Made by a program: the position numbers and the translations under genes | The notes under the pieces: generated by a model | What the model saw: the letters and a program-made list of their open reading frames with translations, nothing else | Databases searched by the model: none | Told to the model about the DNA's origin: nothing | Part shown: positions 15,887-25,599 of the stretch, one piece after another | How positions within the stretch are numbered: position 1 is the stretch's first letter | How the letters are laid out: each line of letters starts with the position of its first letter | From: Uloborus plumipes | Lineage: Eukaryota; Arthropoda; Arachnida; Araneae; Uloboridae | Length of the DNA stretch: 64,000 nucleotides | Direction of reading: 5' to 3' | Assembly: GCA_038373865.1 (NCBI GenBank) | Contig: JAXGGA010000067.1 | Location: forward strand, 124,001-188,000

Positions 15887-16174
15887 CGTATTTAGACAAC
15901 ATGAACCTGAAATCTGCACAGTAGACCTTGGTCCCCATGGGCTATGCCGACAATTTTCACCATTGGTATACTCGGGGATAAAAAGCAAAATTACTTACTA
16001 AAAAGAATGTTATGTGAAAAGAACGGTAGTCCATTTTTGGAAGTTAATATACACATATATAATATTCATCATTGTTTAAAATAAAAATGATAGAAATATT
16101 TTTTAATTTTTCAATTATTTATGTCTTTATTTCAAGAATTGTAATTGCTATTAGTTTTAAACTGGAATGTATTT

Positions 16175-16217
<43 letters not shown>

Positions 16218-16971
16218 TGTATTGTATATCGAGAATATGTGCATATATTCTTTACAGTTTAAGGCAACTTACATGTTTGCATACTTAAACGTACTTTCTC
16301 TGAATAAAAAATATTTAATACTTTTGCAAGAAGGAGATATCAAACTTCTGGCATACAAATACCAGGAATGTATACCTTGCTCCTTCCTATCATAGTATCC
16401 ATGGAAAGGTTTTTCATATATATTGTATTTAAGAAAGCGCCTCAGCTGGATTCCTGTTTTTCATCTTGGATAAACAGCCGGATATCTCGTGTAGCTAGGA
16501 AAAACATTCTTCTCACGAATCTTATTCAATATCTCTGAAAGGCATTCCTTTAAGTCTTAATAAAAGTTACGAGGTTTAATCAGTGTTTCTTTAAATATAA
16601 AGATCAGTCTATGATTGCCTTATGGTTGCTCTTATGTGTAGGAATCATTCTTTGTTGTTGCAACAACGCTTTCCATAACAGCTTTAGTTTATTTTTTTAT
16701 TAAATACAGTTTTTTCATTGAAAAAATTGAGGCTATTTTACTAGTACTTTGTATGCTGCTTTGGAAAGTAGATTAAATGTTTGCCATTTATTTTATGGCA
16801 AAAATTATTAGTTTTTTTAATATCTCACCTATGTGCTTAAGGTTATTAATACGCTTTTATTAGTTTCACATGCGGATTTGTATGTTTGTTTGTTTGTATG
16901 TATGTATGCAACTCTGAATAACAGATAAAATGCACGTTCTTTACAAATATAAAAGTAATATATTTAATGCT
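15887..16971. other. AT-rich stretch with short TA microsatellite
   Basis: A (TA)n run occupies 16179-16214. The frame at 16072-16395 spans that run and is not convincing as a gene. GT/TG-rich 'tgtttgtttgtatgtatgtatg' patches occur near 16880-16910. Confidence 0.5.
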
Positions 16972-17335
16972 TTTTAACCGACTTCGAAAAAGGAGGAGGT
17001 TCTCAATTCAAAGCGTATACTTTTTTTTTTGTTTGTTCGCACATAACATCTGATCTACTGAACCGATTTGGACAATTTTTTTTAATCGATAGGAGATGGT
17101 GTAACTTAGGTACCATGTTCTCATATGACGATATTTGCTCACTAGAAAACAAGTTATGATCGAAAACCTAACATTTCTTGTCATTTAAAACAATATCTGC
17201 TGTCTTAAATCCTTACTTCAATGATGGTCAAGTGGTTATGCGCGTCAGGTTGAAGTTCCTGGTGGAATGAGATCGAGTCCAGGTCTGCAAGGATTTTTTC
17301 GAGTAGCTTCATGTTTTTTTTTTTTTTTTTTTTTC
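16972..17335 (+). repeat. ACCGACTTC repeat, copy 1
   Basis: Begins 'tttttaaccgacttcgaaaa' followed by 'aggaggaggttctcaattca', and ends in a T-rich run near 17310-17335. Copy 2 at 18049 matches it closely over about 350 bp. A tRNA-like block sits inside (see 17221-17290). The same leading motif is widespread in arthropod genomes as a dispersed repeat, but I cannot name the family with certainty. Confidence 0.85.
17221..17290 (+). promoter_or_regulatory. tRNA-like block with pol III A and B boxes
   Basis: 'tggtcaagtgg' (17225-17235) fits the tRNA A box TRGYNNARNNG, and 'agatcgagtcc' (17270-17280) fits the B box GGTTCGANTCC with small changes. Spacing of about 35 nt is tRNA-like. The acceptor stem cannot be folded convincingly, so this is a tRNA-derived promoter inside a repeat rather than a working tRNA gene. 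Confidence 0.55.
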
Positions 17336-18048
17336 TGATTTTAATAATTGTAATGTCCTAATGCAGGTACATCCTCCCATGGGAATGTGCCCCATATTTT
17401 TTTATGGTACAAAATGACAGTTTTGGTCGGATCTTTGTTAAAATTGGCAATGGGGTCCTTCGATGCTGTAGAATTTTCTTATGGACGGTTGCGCCATTTT
17501 TGGGGGCTTTGAATCGATTGTGGCAATAAATGGTTTTTGATTTGCGGCACCTGTATTATTTTTTCAAAAATTATATACACAATCAATTATATTATATTAA
17601 TTTTTGTACCTTTATAAAATTCTGTATTTTTTACCTTGCATTTACGTCAAATTCAAGGTAAAATTAAAAGTAAAAAATTCTGAAGATGATAAATATATGT
17701 TAAAAATTAATGTAACTATGTTTTGTGATTTTCATATTGGTTGTGACCAAAAAACATCATTACAAACAAATAAAATGTATCAAACACCATGAGTGTTGAG
17801 TTATTGGGAAAAATCTGCTGTGTAATTTTTTTTTGCACTGCGAGGGGGGGGGGTATGAACGATCATTTAAGTGACATACATTTTTAAAAAATAAGATTTT
17901 GATTTGTGGTGTTTGAAAAAAGCTAAAGAGTCCACTTTAGTTGAAAATTATTTTCCATGAAAAGCAAAAACTTGCACCAATTTTCCAAGTCTTACTCTAA
18001 CTCCTTCTTCCACAATTCAAATTACATGTACTTACTTTTACTTTCAAT
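17336..18048. other. spacer between the two ACCGACTTC repeats
   Basis: AT-rich, with a G10 run near 17845. No coding motif or further repeat seen. Confidence 0.5.
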
Positions 18049-18400
18049 TTTTAACCGACTTCAAAAAAGGAGGAGGTTCTCAATTCAAAGCGTATGTTTT
18101 TTTGTCTGTTTGTTCGCACATAACATTTGATCTACTGAACCGATTTGGACGGTTTTTTTTAAATCGATAGGAGATGGTTAACTTAGGTACCATGTATTCA
18201 TATGACGATATTTGTTCACTAGAAAAAAAGTTATTATCGAAAAACTAAAATTTCATGTTATTTAAAAACAATATGTGCTATCGTAAATCCTTGATTCAAT
18301 GAGCGACCCGATGGTCAAGTGGTTAAAAGCGTCAGGTTGAAGTTTCTGATGGAATGAGATCGAGTCCAGTTCTGCAAGTTTTTTGAACAGCTGCACGGTT
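18049..18400 (+). repeat. ACCGACTTC repeat, copy 2
   Basis: Same orientation and order as copy 1 at 16972. It continues through the tRNA-like block into a segment that ends with the inverted arm at 18450-18575, whose terminal 'ttttgaagtcggc' is the inverse complement of the leading 'accgacttcaaaa'. The unit 18051-18575 therefore has short terminal inverted repeats of its own. Confidence 0.85.
18301..18377 (+). promoter_or_regulatory. tRNA-like block with pol III A and B boxes, copy 2
   Basis: A box 'tggtcaagtgg' at 18312-18322 and B box 'agatcgagtcc' at 18357-18367, both identical to copy 1. Conservation of both boxes between the copies suggests that they were present in the parent element. 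Confidence 0.55.
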
Positions 18401-18449
18401 TTTTAACTATATTTTGACTATTTTAAGTACATTTACACTAAAAAGAATG

Positions 18450-18886
18450 AAATAAAATATGTTTGGAAAAAAAATAGAACCGACTTCAGTTGGAAATTGC
18501 TCTAAAAAGTAAAAAATAATTTTTTTCTTTGAACACCATCGAAACTACTTTTAAACATAAGTTTTGAAGTCGGCGCAAAAACAATGTATAGAATCATACG
18601 CAACTACAATTCAACTACAAATATAAATTTTAATGGATTCATTTCATTTATTATCACACATTCGTGTAATGGTACAAATATTCTGCTTTTGATTTTCAAT
18701 GGTTTCTTTGAAAAAATGTTGGCAAAATATGGTTAAATATCATTTTACCTATCGTTTTTACGCCGACTTCAAAACTTATGTTTAAAAGTAGTTTCGATGG
18801 TGTTCAAAGAAAAAAAATATTTTTTACTTTTTAGAGCAATTTCCAACTGAAGTCGGTTCTATTTTTTTTCCAAACATATTTTATTT
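18450..18886. repeat. 126 bp inverted repeat with 185 bp spacer
   Basis: The arm 18450-18575 ('aaataaaatatgtttgg' ... 'gttttgaagtcggcg') is repeated in inverted orientation at 18761-18886 with only a few differences. Each arm contains an internal 'accgacttcagttgg' and a terminal 'cgccgacttcaaaac'. RNA from either strand could form a long hairpin. Confidence 0.92.
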
Positions 18887-19337
18887 AATACAGAAAGCTA
18901 AACTATATTACACGCTAATGTATTGTAAGCGCATGTAAACTTAGCGGATATTCAATAGTTTTAAAAATCAGAGGGGAATCAGTTAGATTGTCATAGAATA
19001 TAGTTAACCTTTAGTATGAGTGATAGTTCTTTTTAGTTTGTATCACTAAAAGCGTATTTTTTAGTTGTTTTAAACTGTAATTTAATTATTTTTATATTTT
19101 TATTTGTCAATTTCTCAGTGAAACAATTAAAATTTAGTAGGGACATTGTTGATAGTTACTCTGAGCAAGTAATAATTACAAATAAAAATGAAAAAAGCTG
19201 GAAACGTACAGTTTGGAAACGAATTTCTTTTTACTCAAAAGTTAGCCATTCTTGCAGGTGAACCGGGAATGTTGAAACATTTAAGGTAGTAGTTCTACAG
19301 AAAAAGCCTAAGAATTCAAATAATAACTATCAGCTGT
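18887..19337. other. no recognised feature
   Basis: AT-rich DNA between the inverted repeat and the hAT MITE, without visible coding or repeat structure. Confidence 0.45.
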
Positions 19338-19345
19338 GTGTTAAG

Positions 19346-20116
19346 TAGGGATGCACCGATAAGCAAATTGGCCGATTACTGATTACCGATTAATCGGTTG
19401 TTGATAATCGGCCGATTAATTATAAGGATGATTGTTTTTAATACTGCCAATTTCACAATCACTGTTTTTTTTCTCTCTTATATAACTCTGAGTTTAGAAA
19501 TAGTAAGTAATTTATTTCTGAGAGAAGTTTTTTTTTTTCCATTTTCCGAATTTTCACAATATAATTTCAATATTTTATCACATTTCTTAGAACCAATTTG
19601 CATATTATAGTCAATATTACATTAACACATTGTTAAATATATTAATTGGACATAAAAATTAAAAAAAAAAGGGGGGGGACTCTGTGGTAAGCACTCCAAT
19701 TTATGAGTACTTTTAATTTAAAATTTTAGTAATCAGTTGCAATTTAATTCAAGACTTTTATTTTTTGTGAAAATTAGAGGTTATCTAAAAGCACTGTTCT
19801 AAGGAGAAAACTATCGCGACATTAAAAATGTTGCTACATCGGCTATGTGTATTGTGTACATTTATTCAAAGTAGGAGAATTAATTTATTAAAAACTTTAT
19901 ATCAACTGTGAGGATTATTGTTACTGTCAATAAAATTATAAATCATAGTTTCTTAGTGAAAGAAACTTTAATTTTAAAGAATAATATTTAAACTTTACAC
20001 ACTTTAAAGAATAATATTTAAAAAATATTTTTTCAACTGATTAATCGGCCCAATTTCGCCGATTATTCATAATCGGCAAAGTGGCCGATTATGACCGATT
20101 AATCGGTGCATTCCTA
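19346..20116. mobile_element. hAT-type MITE (771 bp)
   Basis: Ends read TAGGGATGCACCGAT (left) and TAGGAATGCACCGATTAATC (right, inward), flanked by a perfect 8 bp duplication GTGTTAAG (19338-19345, 20117-20124). Both subterminal regions are packed with 'ccgattaatcgg' and 'ataatcggc' palindromes. The interior is AT-rich without transposase motifs, so the element is non-autonomous. Confidence 0.9.
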
Positions 20117-20342
20117 GTGTTAAGTACAGCTGTTTTAGCCATGTTGTTCTCATAACATGTGTTTCATTATATTGTGTTTAATGCTGCTTTAGCGCTTACG
20201 CTCTATATTGATTGTTTTGGCTCTACGTTGAGGGTTGTGTGTATCTTGGTTTTTTCGTGTTAGTTTTCTTGTTGGTAGTTTTTGCATATTAGGCAATATA
20301 TTCCTACAAAAAATTTCAAAAAAAGTTTTTCCTCTTTTTCTC

Positions 20343-22772
20343 ATGGCTTTCTATAAATGTAAAAGAAAAAACTGCAAAACGTGTGCAGTCGGAGGAAATC
20401 TTGTAGATACTTTGCCTAATGGACACATACCTTTTTGAAAACACAACAATGTGGTCTATAAAATTACCTGTCTTACTTGTTTACAAAGTTATATTGGACA
20501 AACATCCAACGAACTGCATTTAAGAATCAATTTGCATCGTTCACATGTTAAAAACTCTGCTAATCCTTCTTACGAAATCTCCCATTTCAGGATGCACGAT
20601 TTCAATAACGTAAATATTGATATACTAGCGCATGTCGAAGATAATAACGATCGCCTTTCTGTTGAAAATGATTTTATTTTCAAGTATAAAACACTGTACC
20701 CATATGGACTAAATACAGACATTAATTTTATGAATACTAATGAAATTAAAAATATCTACAAACTTTTTTATAAAATGAACACTAAAATCAAAATCGAAAG
20801 AGGACACAGAGGCTCGCACAGAAATAGCACAGCTATCAACAAGATTAATCCAAAACTCTGGTGTGCGAATATGGAAGATTTGTTTAAAACTTCCAATTGT
20901 ATTAATACGATTAAAAACAGAATTTTCAGTTTAAAAATAAATACTTTGAAAAAGCTTAAAACATTTTGTATCAGCTTCAATTTTTCTAATAAACAATGTA
21001 AAGATCTAATTTTAGATCTCTTAAACTTTAGGATTGGCCATGAGGCAATAGAGCAGGAAAATATTTTTCTTACTGTCACTTTTCAGCAAAAAAGTTTTGA
21101 AAATATCAGATTTAGCAATATTTTACATAAACTATATCATCTTTTTCCTATAAAAAACAGAAAAGTTATAACTGCTTTTGAATATACAAAACCTTTTTGC
21201 AAAAAAATTTTTAATTACCGAGAGATAGCGTTCGCGAACGCATCAAACGAATCTCCATGACCCTGCAATGAAGATAAATACAAAAACTTTGTAGATCCTT
21301 TTTATAAACACATTATCACAGGAGACTTGAAATTTATAAAAAACGATAACATCAGATATCTGATGAATTTTGGAACCAAATTCAGGTTAAATGTAAAACG
21401 TAAATACAATAAGGTAATTGAGGTTTTTAACGAGAATATTTCGCGATTTATTAAAAAAACTGCTTATAAATATACAACACCTTTCGAAGCTTTCCAAGAA
21501 TGGAAAGATAATTTCCTCACAGAATTTAAGAAAGCTTTAAATTTGTATCTAAACAGCTCAGAATATAACTACCAAAGCATTAATCAAGAGGATTTAAAAT
21601 TTCTGGATAAATTAAAAGATTCTTTTATTTTTGTACCAATCGACAAAGCAGCCAACAACTATAGTATCATCTGTAAAAAATTCTACATCAACAGAGTATT
21701 GCAAGAGCTGGATTCATCTTTTTATTACAACAAATGCAATTCAAATGCAGATATGATCCGAAAAAAGTTTACTGCTTTTAAAAAGCTTTGTAATTCTAAA
21801 TTTTCGTACAGTTTTCAAATTTCAAATCACCTTTCTTTACCTTTTATATTTATGACACCTAAATTTCACAAAGATCCTGTAAAATTCAGATTTATTTGTT
21901 CCACTACTAATTGTTTTGGTAAATGTTACAATGTAAAATTGCAGGCTTTTCTTAAGCAAATTTATACTTTTTTAAAAAACAAATACAGGCACTCCAGCTA
22001 TTTTTGGAGCATTGATAATAGTTACGAAGTTGTACAAAAATTAAAGCATAAACCAAAATCAGTGTATTCTTTTGATTTTGAAAATTTATTTTGTAACATA
22101 CCAGTCGAAGACTTATATAATACATTGTTAAAGATTTTTGATACGTTTTACATTGGAATCGAACTTGGTATCGATCGTAACTTTTTTGAAAGCCTATGTC
22201 ATTTCTGTATTTTTAATAATTTTGTAACGTTTAATAATTTAATCTTCAAGCAAATTCATGGTATTGGCATGGGCACGAACTATTCCAGCTCTGCAGCAAA
22301 TTTGTTTTTATTCTATTATGAATTCAAATATATTATCAATAACAACATTAAATTAAATATTTTTAGATACATCGACGACATTCTGGTTTTCAACAAAAAT
22401 ATGGAGGAAGAATTTCATATTGTCTATCCTCAGACACTCCAACTGAATAAAGCAAATGAAAATAATCAGTTTGCCAACTTTCTGGACATTTCCATCAAAA
22501 TTTTTGAACAGAACATCTTTCTCGATATTTACGATAAAAGAAACAGTTTTAATTTTTTTACACAAAGTATGCCACACTTTTACAGCAATTTGCATAAAAA
22601 AGTTTTCATTAATATTATTTTAGGACAAATTTCGAGATTTCATAAAATATGCAATAACAAAAATGATTATGAAAAGCAGATTTTTAAATTTGCTGCTACA
22701 TTATTTTATTACAACAATTATCCGATAGATTTTATTTTACATTATGCTAATGTTTTCAAGAATTCCATGTGA
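20343..22772 (+). CDS. GIY-YIG/reverse transcriptase polyprotein with in-frame UGA
   Basis: This is the Naiad protein: it nicks target DNA and reverse-transcribes the element RNA. From the first ATG the frame runs 809 codons and is broken only by UGA at codons 32 and 306; no UAA or UAG occurs. The N-terminus has CKRKNCKTC, then VVYKITCLTC...YIGQT (codons 37-53), the GIY-YIG core with Cys and His ligands. Codons 306-308 read UGA-Pro-Cys where Naiads have a CxC linker motif, just before DPFYKHIITGDL. RT motifs follow: VPIDKAANN (about 431), MTPKFHKDP (about 505), motif A FDFENLFCNIP (about 577), motif B GIGMGTNYSSS (about 641) and YIDD (676-679). The UGAs replace conserved Cys positions, and selenocysteine is the likeliest reading. 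The frame ends at a third UGA (22770), followed by five sense codons and UAG. Catalytic residues look intact. Confidence 0.85.
20436..20438 (+). promoter_or_regulatory. in-frame UGA, probable selenocysteine codon 1
   Basis: Lies between GHIPF and KHNNVVYKITC. In Penelope-type endonucleases a Cys commonly occupies this spot a few residues before the VVY strand. Reading it as selenocysteine joins the zinc-ligand N-terminus to the GIY-YIG core without any frameshift. Confidence 0.68.
21258..21260 (+). promoter_or_regulatory. in-frame UGA, probable selenocysteine codon 2
   Basis: Lies between ANASNESP and PCNEDKYKNFVDP. UGA-Pro-Cys here takes the place of the CxC motif that links endonuclease and RT in the Naiad clade. 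The 22 codons from here to the next possible start (21327) are open and well conserved in style (FVDPFYKHIITGD), so translation must pass this UGA to make the RT. Confidence 0.72.
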
Positions 22773-22834
22773 CAGGCAGAGAGTATATAGTTTCTTCCCC
22801 AAGTACTGCATATTGGCAACAAACCGTGCTCCCA

Positions 22835-22889
22835 GCTTTTATGATAGGCTGCACCTAAACTCTACTGCTGAGCGGTGTTGACTGGAAGT
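22835..22889 (+). promoter_or_regulatory. candidate SECIS element
   Basis: Hand folding gives helix I of seven contiguous pairs (GCTTTTA 22835-22841 with TGGAAGT 22883-22889, G-U pairs allowed). Next comes a quartet in which TGA (22842-22844) faces GA (22880-22881) as tandem G.A/A.G. Helix II (22846-22854 with 22870-22878) has seven of nine positions paired, and a 15-nt apical loop holds AAA at 22857-22859. The ATGA-to-AA distance is 12 nt, as in eukaryotic SECIS. It sits 62 bp past the last UGA, in the expected 3' UTR. Mismatches at 22847/22877 and 22853/22871 lower confidence. Confidence 0.62.
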
Positions 22890-23464
22890 GAGCAGACACG
22901 GAGTGTTAGAGTGGAACGAAAAAGGACTGCCTCTTGGACAATGGAATTGAATTATTTTGGGTATGTGCACGTTTTTTTGCTTTCCAGGTAAGGGCAGGGT
23001 GCATTGGATTGTAATTTGTCAGCATTTTAAATTCAAATTCAGAACAAACATTATAAAATAAATTAGTGGCATAAATTTTATACTTTTAAAGTTCTTAATC
23101 TTACAAAGATTAAAAAGCAAAAAGCTAATCAAGTTTATTAATCACTGCTGACTTATTTCAAACAAACACTCATGAAACCTGCAAAGCTGAATCTAAAAAA
23201 TCTATATGCTGCTCCTGCCCTCTGAAGATTAAGCAGCGCATTACCCATGTTGATGTTTTACATGTTAGTTTTAAATTTCAAGTAGTTTTAAATGGTTTTT
23301 CCTGATGTTTCTCATTGTTGTTCTATTTATTTCTGTTACTCCAATTTATGCACAGTTACTCTTCATGAGCTATTATTGTCTCTTTTTGATATTCATATTT
23401 GCAATTGATTTTTAGCTGCAATAAATGCGCTAGTTAATTTGCAGACTTTAAACTGTTAATCTTG

Positions 23465-23466
<2 letters not shown>
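22890..23466 (+). other. probable 3' UTR and flank of the Naiad element
   Basis: No open frame or repeat is evident. The stretch is AT-rich from 23020 on and runs into the TA microsatellite. The exact 3' end of the retroelement cannot be placed. Confidence 0.4.

Positions 23467-23557
<91 letters not shown>
23467..23557. repeat. (TA)n microsatellite
   Basis: About 45 TA units directly downstream of the Naiad region. Confidence 0.97.
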
Positions 23558-23560
<3 letters not shown>

Positions 23561-23709
23561 TAACTAGGCTACTTGTTTTAAAGAAAACAACATTTGTTGT
23601 CACTATTATGATAGCCTAGAAGGACAATTTTCTTTGCAGTATAGAATGGTGCTTGTTGAAACAATTTTTGTCATGTCACTTCCCTTATATCTTCTTGCTG
23701 AGGATATTG

Positions 23710-25120
23710 CAGGGGTCTCCAACCTTTTTTATTCGGGGGCCAAATTGAAAATTTTTGGAAGCGAGGCGGGCCAACGGTCCAAAAATAGTTCAGTTCAGAT
23801 AGGTTTTTTGTAACATTACGGAAACTCGTAAAATTTAGAGAGCAGTTCAGAAAACTGTAATCTAAGTCATTTTTTCCCACAAAATGTATTTTGCTCTCCA
23901 AAAGGAGTTAAAAAAAAAAAAAAAAAAAGCCAAACGAGACTAAAAACTAAATCCTTGCAATGCACTACAATTTTATTAAATGAATTTTGTGTATTAATGA
24001 TGATAAGAAACTTAACAATAAATGAGGACAGAGCAAGTGCAACGCTTAGGACAATTTTTAATGAGAAGATTGCATTTGTTTGCCTCTCAAAATTTCAGTC
24101 CATTTAGGGTCAAACTTTGTAGTTCCGATCATTAAAGTTGATTTTAAATGTTCATTTGAGAAAGAGGATCTGTACTTAGATTTAACATACTTCATTTTTG
24201 AAAATGTCTGCTCACACTTGTAGGTAGACCCAAAAAGAGAAAATATAACTCGAGCGTGATTTTTTATGTTCTTAAAGTCTTTTTCCTGGAGAGAACTAGA
24301 ACTGTAAAATGAAAGTAGATTACGATGAATTGGCGATGTTTAAGAGAACTGGATCTAACAAAGTTAAGTGTTTTCACAACTACATCCATTACTTCAACTA
24401 CATCCATGTGTTTCCCGCACAACGCTTGTTGATGGATAATACATTGAAAAACCACGGGTTTAATTCCTTCAGCTGTTTTCACAGAATTACATATGTTTCC
24501 AACTACTCCAATTTTTGTGCTAGACATATTTTTCCTCCATCTGTAGCTACACCTCTTAGACGTGTGAAGTCAAGCCCGAGATCAGAAATGGTCTCAATTA
24601 CTTTACTGAAAATTTTGTCTCCGGTTACATTGCTCTCCATAGAGTGATCATCAGCCAATTCTTCTGTGATTTTAAATTCTCTGTTCACACCACGAACTAA
24701 TACCAAACAAATTGGACAGACGGTCAGACAGTAGAAATGATGACGTTAGTGCTACCCAAAGACAGAAGGAGTGCGCACAGGTTTGCCCTGGGGACAGGAA
24801 ATGCCCAATGCACACTAACGGGAGAATGTGAAGCAGGGAAAAGAGATTTGTTCTCGGAAAGGGCAACAAAGAGAGATGGATATTACCGCCGAAAGAAATT
24901 TAAAAAAAAAATAAAAAGCTTTGCATTAAAGTTTGAATAAATTTTTATTTATTATTTGACGTATTCACTATGAGATCGTCACTGTTCTGATTAATTTAAT
25001 AAAAAATATTTAAAAAAAAGGGGGGGGGGGGAATTGAAAAAAACAGATTTTTTCCGCGGGCCGGAAAAAATCTGGTCGCTGGCCGGATCCGGACCGCGGG
25101 CCGTAGGTTGGAGAGCCCTG
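23710..25120 (-). mobile_element. hAT transposon with decayed transposase
   Basis: Left end CAGGGGTCTCCAACCT; right end, read inward, CAGGGCTCTCCAACCTACGG. A perfect 8 bp duplication GGATATTG flanks it (23702-23709, 25121-25128). GC-rich subterminal patches (cgggccgg) near 25056-25105 contrast with the AT-rich interior. At 1.4 kb it is shorter than an autonomous hAT and holds only part of the transposase on the minus strand. Confidence 0.93.
24057..24706 (-). pseudogene. hAT transposase fragment (Charlie/ZBED-like), frameshifted
   Basis: The minus frame from 24706 reads VLVRGVNREFKITEELADDH, then GDKIFSKVIETISDLGLDF and RGVATDGGK. This is the conserved hAT catalytic-core block in which the Asp of the TDG motif is expected. 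Around 24510-24527 the frame shifts and continues as MSSTKIGVVGNICNSV and IHQQALCGKHMDVV. A third piece nearer the end (about 24215-24060) reads KYRSSFSNEHLKSTLM, then FDPKWTEIL, with stop at 24057-24059; this is the hATC dimerisation end. N-terminal DNA-binding residues are absent. The order is that of hAT proteins of the GTF2IRD2/ZBED type. Not functional. Confidence 0.78.
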
Positions 25121-25128
25121 GGATATTG

Positions 25129-25472
25129 TATTGAAATGATACTGTTTGCTGTGGTGCGCTGATTTAAACCAACTGATTAAAACAAAAACTGATGTGAATA
25201 ATAAAAATTAAGTGTTTGTGTACACTATACATCAGAAATTCCATAATATGAGTTCTCTTTTTAATTCAGCAAAGATAGAGCAAAAAAAAGAGAGCAATTT
25301 CTCGATAAAGCAATAAGTAACCGCTCCAAAGAGAGGACTAATTCAGAAATATGCAATATACCGCCAACTCGGTTATTCCACCCATGGATTGCATTTTCAT
25401 GCTTTTTAGCCTACTTTCCCGTTAAAAATAAAAGAAAGACGAAAAAAGTATTAAAAGTAGCTTAATGCATCT
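25129..25472. other. no recognised feature
   Basis: AT-rich flank between the hAT element and the composite repeat. Confidence 0.45.
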
Positions 25473-25548
25473 AAAAAATATCGCCAAGTCCAAAAAATAT
25501 CGCCAAGTTAAAAAAATATCGCCAAGTCCAAAAAATATCGCCAAGTTA
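25473..25548. repeat. 4 x ~19 bp tandem repeat (aaaatatcgccaagt)
   Basis: Four copies of 'aaaaaatatcgccaagt' plus two variable bases (cc or ta) lie in a row. They form the leader of the composite repeat at 25.6 kb. Confidence 0.93.
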
Positions 25549-25599
25549 AAAAAATAAAAAAGTAAAATGAATATCGAAAAATTAAAAATTTGAAAGTAG

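Larger units (their letters stand above)
20125..23466 (+). mobile_element. Naiad-type Penelope-like retroelement
   Basis: The 20343-22772 coding frame has the permuted order GIY-YIG endonuclease then reverse transcriptase that defines the Naiad clade; canonical Penelope elements carry the endonuclease at the C-terminus. Outer boundaries are uncertain. On the left the hAT MITE ends at 20116; on the right a (TA)n array starts at 23467, and Naiads are known to favour microsatellite targets, so I tentatively extend to that point. I could not see a pseudo-LTR duplication. Confidence 0.55.

Noticed and set aside
17225..17280. A functional tRNA gene
   Set aside because: A and B boxes are present but no acceptor stem folds and both copies sit inside the same dispersed repeat.
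20768..21079. Minus-strand 103-codon frame inside the Naiad coding region
   Set aside because: Antisense shadow of the GIY-YIG/RT frame.
20436..21260. Naiad UGAs as ordinary nonsense mutations in a pseudogene
   Set aside because: Kept as the alternative, but exclusive use of UGA, open frame on all sides, placement at Cys positions and the SECIS-like hairpin make recoding more likely.
22841..23220. Alternative SECIS using ATGA near 23170 or GTGA near 22888
   Set aside because: Neither gives a stem opposite a GA with correct spacing to an AA loop; only the 22835-22889 fold does.
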